Below are positions 5,713 to 9,765 of a stretch of 9,765 bases of DNA, in pieces; the first letter of the stretch is position 1; each line of letters opens with the position of its first letter. The notes under the pieces are model-generated. The model was not told where the DNA came from. It made no database searches and saw only the letters and a list, made by a program, of their open reading frames with translations. The DNA is taken from assembly GCA_035576205.1 (NCBI GenBank), contig DATLWR010000046.1, positions 1-9,765 of the forward strand. The letters run 5' to 3'. This DNA comes from DATLWR01 sp035576205. Its GTDB lineage: Bacteria; Pseudomonadota; Zetaproteobacteria; Mariprofundales; Mariprofundaceae. The translations under genes and the position numbers were made by a program.

Positions 5713-7302
5713 ATGCCTAAAGTCTGGATTGCCGACAAGATGAGCGAGCGGGCGCTGGAGGTATTTCGCGCCCGCGGGGTCGAGGTCGATTACCGGCCGG
5801 GGCTCTCCGACGAGGAAAAGCTGGCGATCGCCGGCAACTACGACGGCATCGCCGTACGCTCCTCGACCAAACTGACGGGGCCATTGCTCGATGCTGCAAC
5901 CCGCGTGAAGGTGATCGGCCGTGCGGGTATCGGCGTCGACAATGTCGACGTGAAAGTGTGCTCCCGTCGCGGCATCGTCGTGATGAACACGCCATTCGGC
6001 AACACCATCACCACCGCCGAACTGGCCATCGCGCATCTGTTGGCTGCCGCCCGCCAGATTCCACAGGCGAGCGCCTCCACCAAGGCCGGCAAGTGGGAGA
6101 AGAACCGCTTCATGGGCATGGAACTGACCGGCAAGAAGGCCGGTGTGATCGGCGCCGGCAACATCGGCGCCATCGTCTGTGACCGCCTGAAAGGGCTTCA
6201 CATGACTGTCCTGGTCTACGATCCGTTCATCTCTGACGAGCGTGCCGCCGCCATGGGGGTCACCAAGGTGGCGACCGTGGCGGAGCTGGCCGAACAGGTC
6301 GATGTGCTGACCATCCACGTGCCGCTGCTCGATGCCACCCGCAACCTGATCAATGCCGAAATCCTCGGCCGCATGAAGAAGGGTTCGATCCTGGTCAATT
6401 GTGCCCGCGGCGGCATCGTCGACGAGAAAGCACTCTATGAGGCCTGCAAATCCGGACAGTTACGCGCCGCCGCTCTCGATGTATTCGAGCAGGAGCCGGC
6501 GACCGATAACCCGCTGTTCGAACTGGAGAATCTCTCCTGTACGCCACATATCGGCGCTTCCACCGATGAGGCGCAGGAGAATGTCGCCGTCCAGGTGGCC
6601 GAGCAGATGGCCGACTTCCTGTTGCACGGCGTGGTCAAGAATGCCGTGAATGTGCCGGCGGTTTCCGAGGAGGAATACCGCCTGTTGTCGCCCTACCTTC
6701 TGCTGGGCGAGCGCCTCGGCCGCTTCATGGGGCAGGTGACAGCGCCCGGTTTTTCCAGGGTCGATATCCACTTCGAGGGTCAGGTTGCCTCGCTGAACCG
6801 CAAGCCGGTGGTCAATGCCATCCTGCAGGGGCTGTTGTCGCAAAGCATGGAAGACGTGAATGCCGTCAATGCCACGCTACTGGCGAAAGAGCGCGGTATC
6901 GAGGTGGGAGAAGTGGCGCGCGACAGTTCCGACCATTTCAACACATTGCTGCGCGTTGTCGTGCATGACGGGGGGGACGAGCGGTCGGTCTCCGGCACGG
7001 TGTTCGACGGAGTACGTCCGCGCATCGTCAGCATCGATACCTGCGAGGTCGAGATGGCGCCGGAAGGACGGCTGCTGTTTATGCAAAACAGGGACCGGCC
7101 GGGCGTGATTGCCGCAGTCGGTACCGTTCTGGCTGGCGCCAGCATCAATATCGGCGATTTCCGGCTCGGTCGCCGCGAGGACCGCGAATACGCAGTTTCG
7201 CTCGTGAGTGTCGATTCTGAGCCGGATGACGCTATCATTGCGGCGCTTGCCGCTTTGCCGAACATGGAAACGGTCCGCTATCTGAATCTGGAGCCAATGT
7301 GA
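5713..7302 (+). CDS. serA: D-3-phosphoglycerate dehydrogenase, long form with ACT domain
   Basis: SerA oxidises 3-phosphoglycerate to 3-phosphohydroxypyruvate with NAD, the committed step of serine synthesis. At 529 aa it is the long form. The catalytic domain and Rossmann domain cover about 1-310, with the nucleotide loop VIGAGNIG (145-152), D170 for the NAD ribose, and the catalytic R232 (NCARGG), E261 (FEQEP) and H279 (TPHIGAST). An intervening allosteric-substrate-binding domain covers about 316-450. A C-terminal ACT domain (about 454-529, NRDRPGVIAAVG and INIGDFRLGR) is the usual site of serine feedback inhibition in this family. The start at 5713 is set by a strong Shine-Dalgarno and gives the normal N-terminus MPKVWIADKM. 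Its stop overlaps the GTG of hisZ by 4 bp. Serine feedback here is inferred from the domain, not shown. Confidence 0.96.
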   Translation: MPKVWIADKMSERALEVFRARGVEVDYRPGLSDEEKLAIAGNYDGIAVRSSTKLTGPLLDAATRVKVIGRAGIGVDNVDVKVCSRRGIVVMNTPFGNTITTAELAIAHLLAAARQIPQASASTKAGKWEKNRFMGMELTGKKAGVIGAGNIGAIVCDRLKGLHMTVLVYDPFISDERAAAMGVTKVATVAELAEQVDVLTIHVPLLDATRNLINAEILGRMKKGSILVNCARGGIVDEKALYEACKSGQLRAAALDVFEQEPATDNPLFELENLSCTPHIGASTDEAQENVAVQVAEQMADFLLHGVVKNAVNVPAVSEEEYRLLSPYLLLGERLGRFMGQVTAPGFSRVDIHFEGQVASLNRKPVVNAILQGLLSQSMEDVNAVNATLLAKERGIEVGEVARDSSDHFNTLLRVVVHDGGDERSVSGTVFDGVRPRIVSIDTCEVEMAPEGRLLFMQNRDRPGVIAAVGTVLAGASINIGDFRLGRREDREYAVSLVSVDSEPDDAIIAALAALPNMETVRYLNLEPM

Positions 7303-8279
7303 GTTTTGCCATCAAGCCCGTTCTGGGACTTGCCGATGCCATCGGCACCCGGGCCAAAACCCTGCGTACGTTGCAGGGGAAAATGTTTGCGCTGTTCGAG
7401 GAGAACGGTTTCGAGGAGGTGATCCCGCCGATCATCGACCGGCCTGAAACGCTCTCCTCCGGTGCCGGACGGTTTCTGGCCGACCAGACGCTGGTCTTCT
7501 CCGATCCTGCCGACACGGGCCTGCTCGCCATCCGATCCGACATGACACCGCAGATCGCCCGCATTGCCGCTACACGCCTGCAGTCGGAGCCGGTACTGAA
7601 ACTCTGCTATTCGGGCACGGTGATCCTGGCCCGCCCCGACGCGCGCACCGCCTCCCGCCAGCAGTGGCAGATGGGCGTCGAATATCTGGGCGTGGCCGAC
7701 CAGTCGTGCGACATCGAGGTGATGCATCTGGCTGCCATGGCAATGCACCGGGCCGGGTTCCGGGAGCCGGTGCTGCAGGTCGGCCATATCGGTCTGTTGA
7801 AAGCACTTGTGTCGGGCAGCAGCAAGCCGGTCGAGTTCTGGGCTGCGCTGCTCGGTCGCCGTTCGCCGGACGACGTGCGAGCCGAGATCGGCAAGGGCCG
7901 GATCGATGCGGTTTGCGGCGAGGCGCTGGTCACCATGGCCTCGGGACTTGCCGACCGCCGCTGGCTGGAAGCTGAAGCTGGCAAGGTGAATCCGGCCTTC
8001 GACAAGGCGGCCGGGGAACTGCTGAAGCTTGTCGATGCGGTGGCCGAGCGGCTCTCCGGCGAAGTGGAAGTATGCATCGATGCTGCCGTCACACCGCGAT
8101 TTTTCTATCACAACGGTATCGTCTTCAGCGGTTTCGCCGCCGAGGCGTCACAGGCGCTGCTGCATGGCGGCCGTTACGACGAAATGATGGCCGCACACGG
8201 CCGCGATATGCCGGCCACCGGTTTCTCGTTCGATCTGTGGGCCTGGATGGATGCAGCGCCCAACGTATCGCAAGACTGA
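7299..8279 (+). CDS. hisZ: ATP phosphoribosyltransferase regulatory subunit
   Basis: HisZ is a catalytically inactive paralogue of histidyl-tRNA synthetase. It binds short-form HisG to make the active, histidine-regulated first enzyme of histidine synthesis. The 326-aa protein keeps the class-II core: FEEVIPPIID (38-47), RSDMTPQIAR (79-88), QMGVEYLG (124-131) and GGRYDEM (290-296). It lacks the synthetase FRxE motif (here LCYSGTVIL) and the RGxxYYTG histidine loop (here FYHNGIVFSG), and it has no anticodon-binding domain, so it is not HisS. It is shorter than the roughly 380 aa I recall for many betaproteobacterial HisZ proteins. The start is GTG at 7299 in ATGTGA, overlapping the serA stop, with GGAG 5 nt upstream (7290-7293). 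No hisG is present in the window, but one of the short type is expected elsewhere. Adjacency to purA is a common arrangement for hisZ. Confidence 0.9.
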   Translation: MSFAIKPVLGLADAIGTRAKTLRTLQGKMFALFEENGFEEVIPPIIDRPETLSSGAGRFLADQTLVFSDPADTGLLAIRSDMTPQIARIAATRLQSEPVLKLCYSGTVILARPDARTASRQQWQMGVEYLGVADQSCDIEVMHLAAMAMHRAGFREPVLQVGHIGLLKALVSGSSKPVEFWAALLGRRSPDDVRAEIGKGRIDAVCGEALVTMASGLADRRWLEAEAGKVNPAFDKAAGELLKLVDAVAERLSGEVEVCIDAAVTPRFFYHNGIVFSGFAAEASQALLHGGRYDEMMAAHGRDMPATGFSFDLWAWMDAAPNVSQD

Positions 8280-8294
8280 CAAGAGGATGATTCA

Positions 8295-9584
8295 ATGACC
8301 AATATCGTAGCGATCGGAATCCAGTGGGGTGACGAGGGCAAGGGCAAGATTGTCGATCTGCTGGCGCCGGAAATGGATGTCGTGGCACGCTTTCAGGGTG
8401 GCCCGAACGCCGGCCACACGCTGGTGATCGGTAACCAGAAGACGGTGCTGAACCACATCCCGTCCGGCATCCTGCACGCCAACACCCTGAGCCTGATCGG
8501 CAATGGCACCGTCGTCGATCCGTTCCGGCTGGTCGAGGAGATGGACATGCTGCTGGCCGCCGGCGTGCCGGTTGTCGAGCGCCTGCGCATCTCCGACCGC
8601 TGCCAGCTGATTCTGCCGTACCACCGGGCACTCGATGCAGCGCGCGAAGCGGCCAAGGGCAAGGCGAAGATCGGCACCACCGGACGCGGCATCGGCCCCT
8701 GCTACGAGGACAAGACAGCACGCCGCGGCATCCGCCTGATCGATGTCACCTGTGCCAGTCTCGAGGCGAAAGTCGACGAGAACCTGCGCTACGTGAATTT
8801 CATGTTGACCGAATTCCTCGGCGCTGCGCCGGTGACCCGCGAAGCGGTGTTCGAGGCGCTGGATCTGGCGCGCGAACGGCTGCTACCGCTGGCCGCCGAC
8901 GTGCCGCTGATCCTCTACCAGCGCAGCAGGGCCGGCGACAAGATCCTCTTCGAAGGTGCACAGGGCTCGATGCTCGATGTCGATCATGGCACCTATCCGT
9001 ACGTCACCTCGTCGAACACGGTCTCGGGTGCGGCGCTGGCCGGCCTCGGCGTCGGCCCGAAAGAGGTCGACGAGGTACTCGGCATCTGCAAGGCCTACAC
9101 GACCCGTGTCGGTGCCGGCCCGTTCCCGACCGAGCTATACAACGCCGAAGGGATGAGCGATCCGGCCGGCAAGCACATGGCCGAGAAGGGGCAGGAGTTC
9201 GGAGCCACCACAGGACGCCCGCGCCGCACCGGCTGGTTCGATGCCGTGGTGGTACGCCATGCGGTACGCATCAACGGCGTCACGGGACTCGCCATTACCA
9301 AGCTCGACGTGCTCGACGGGCTGCCGGAGGTGAAGATCTGCGTCGGTTACGAGAAGGACGGTCAGCCGATCGAATCGATCCCGGCCGATGCGGCCGCACT
9401 GGAAGCCTGCAAGCCGGTCTACGAGACGTTGCCGGGCTGGACGGAATCGACCTACGGCCTGACGGATATCAAGCAATTGCCGGCCGCCGCCCGCAAGCTG
9501 CTCGATCGTATCGCGGAGGTCTGCGAGTGCCCGGTGACCATGCTTTCCACCGGTCCGGATCGCGCCCACATCTGCCGTTTGTAA
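8295..9584 (+). CDS. purA: Adenylosuccinate synthetase
   Basis: PurA joins IMP and aspartate with GTP to form adenylosuccinate, the first committed step from IMP to AMP. The 429-aa length is normal. The N-terminal P-loop QWGDEGKGK (10-18) holds the catalytic D13, and H41 in NAGHTL is the second catalytic residue. IGTTGRGIGP (126-135) binds IMP, R143 lies at the trans-subunit position, GATTGRPRR (303-311) forms the aspartate loop, TKLDVLDG (335-342) recognises guanine, and STGPDRAH (418-425) is near the C-terminus. The ATG at 8295 has GAGGA 7 nt upstream. It follows hisZ by 15 bp and is the last gene before a strong terminator. The block runs on from serA and hisZ without a visible promoter, so it is probably cotranscribed, although an internal promoter cannot be excluded. 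Confidence 0.97.
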   Translation: MTNIVAIGIQWGDEGKGKIVDLLAPEMDVVARFQGGPNAGHTLVIGNQKTVLNHIPSGILHANTLSLIGNGTVVDPFRLVEEMDMLLAAGVPVVERLRISDRCQLILPYHRALDAAREAAKGKAKIGTTGRGIGPCYEDKTARRGIRLIDVTCASLEAKVDENLRYVNFMLTEFLGAAPVTREAVFEALDLARERLLPLAADVPLILYQRSRAGDKILFEGAQGSMLDVDHGTYPYVTSSNTVSGAALAGLGVGPKEVDEVLGICKAYTTRVGAGPFPTELYNAEGMSDPAGKHMAEKGQEFGATTGRPRRTGWFDAVVVRHAVRINGVTGLAITKLDVLDGLPEVKICVGYEKDGQPIESIPADAAALEACKPVYETLPGWTESTYGLTDIKQLPAAARKLLDRIAEVCECPVTMLSTGPDRAHICRL

Positions 9585-9595
9585 AGATACCAATG

Positions 9596-9626
9596 AGTAC
9601 GGCCCCGAATGGGGCCGTACTTTTCT
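9596..9626 (+). terminator. Rho-independent terminator after purA
   Basis: A perfect 11-bp stem (9596-9606 with 9611-9621), GC-rich in its upper half, closes a GAAT tetraloop and is followed by TTTCT. It begins 11 nt after the purA stop and ends the serC-serA-hisZ-purA block. On the minus strand there is no T-tract, so it is a weaker terminator for the gene converging from the right. Confidence 0.92.
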
Positions 9627-9635
9627 GGGCGCCGA

Positions 9636-9765
9636 TCAGTCGGGAAATTCAACCGATGACATGAATTTCTTGGCAGCAAAACGGTTCTTGAGGCTACTGT
9701 GGTAGGCTGCGATCTGCATGATGGCCTTGCCGTCCTCGATAACGCACTGGGTCAGTATGGTCATA
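9636..9765 (-). CDS. 3' end of an unrecognised minus-strand gene (partial)
   Basis: A frame open to the right edge ends at TGA (9636-9638). The visible 42 residues include AIMQIAAYHSSLKNRFAA, which looks like an amphipathic helix, and end SSVEFPD. An ATG stands at 9762-9764, but with only one base left in the window I cannot tell whether it is the start or an internal methionine. I do not recognise the family. It converges on purA, with the terminator hairpin between them. The support is an uninterrupted frame and tidy position only. Confidence 0.45.
   Translation of the reverse strand, partial: MTILTQCVIEDGKAIMQIAAYHSSLKNRFAAKKFMSSVEFPD

Noticed and set aside
7299..8279. Histidyl-tRNA synthetase (hisS)
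   Set aside because: The FRxE motif, the histidine-binding RGxxYYTG loop and the anticodon domain are missing, which fits HisZ instead.

Overview
This window is a GC-rich (by eye, roughly 60%) chromosomal segment from a member of the Pseudomonadota. It holds two divergent operon-like blocks of housekeeping genes plus the cut-off ends of two unrecognised genes. The E. coli-like SerC (360 aa), the long-type SerA with a C-terminal ACT domain, and a HisZ next to PurA point to a non-enteric proteobacterium such as a beta-, zeta- or alphaproteobacterial lineage. The genus cannot be decided from this sequence. No mobile element, CRISPR array, tRNA or rRNA was seen.

Left part, minus strand, read from 4342 down to 157: RNase D (rnd), an unrecognised 209-aa protein that starts on a GTG overlapping the rnd stop, exonuclease III (xth) 4 bp further on, then after a 90-bp gap with its own promoter candidate a two-domain cyclic-nucleotide-binding protein, and finally a small gamma-glutamylcyclotransferase-family protein. 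The first three genes look like one nucleic-acid-processing transcription unit. The last two may be read from an internal promoter, from read-through, or both. The block converges at about 95-156 on the 3' end of an unrecognised plus-strand gene.

Middle, 4343-4554: a 212-bp divergent intergenic region. It holds a sigma70-like promoter candidate facing serC, then a possible seven-codon leader ORF whose stop touches the serC ribosome-binding site.

Right part, plus strand: serC, serA, hisZ and purA, with gaps of 75 bp, a 4-bp overlap, and 15 bp. The block ends in a strong intrinsic terminator at 9596-9626. SerA and SerC carry out the first two steps of serine synthesis, HisZ is the regulatory partner of short-form HisG in the first step of histidine synthesis, and PurA makes adenylosuccinate from IMP. 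The block therefore joins amino-acid and purine supply. A partial unrecognised minus-strand gene converges on this terminator at the right edge.

Most of the window is ordinary. The points most worth a second look are the 209-aa protein between the two nucleases, the hairpin at its start, the serC leader, the promoter before the cyclic-nucleotide-binding gene, the asymmetric cyclic-nucleotide sites of that protein, and the short HisZ. I see no clear evidence for a new multi-gene system.
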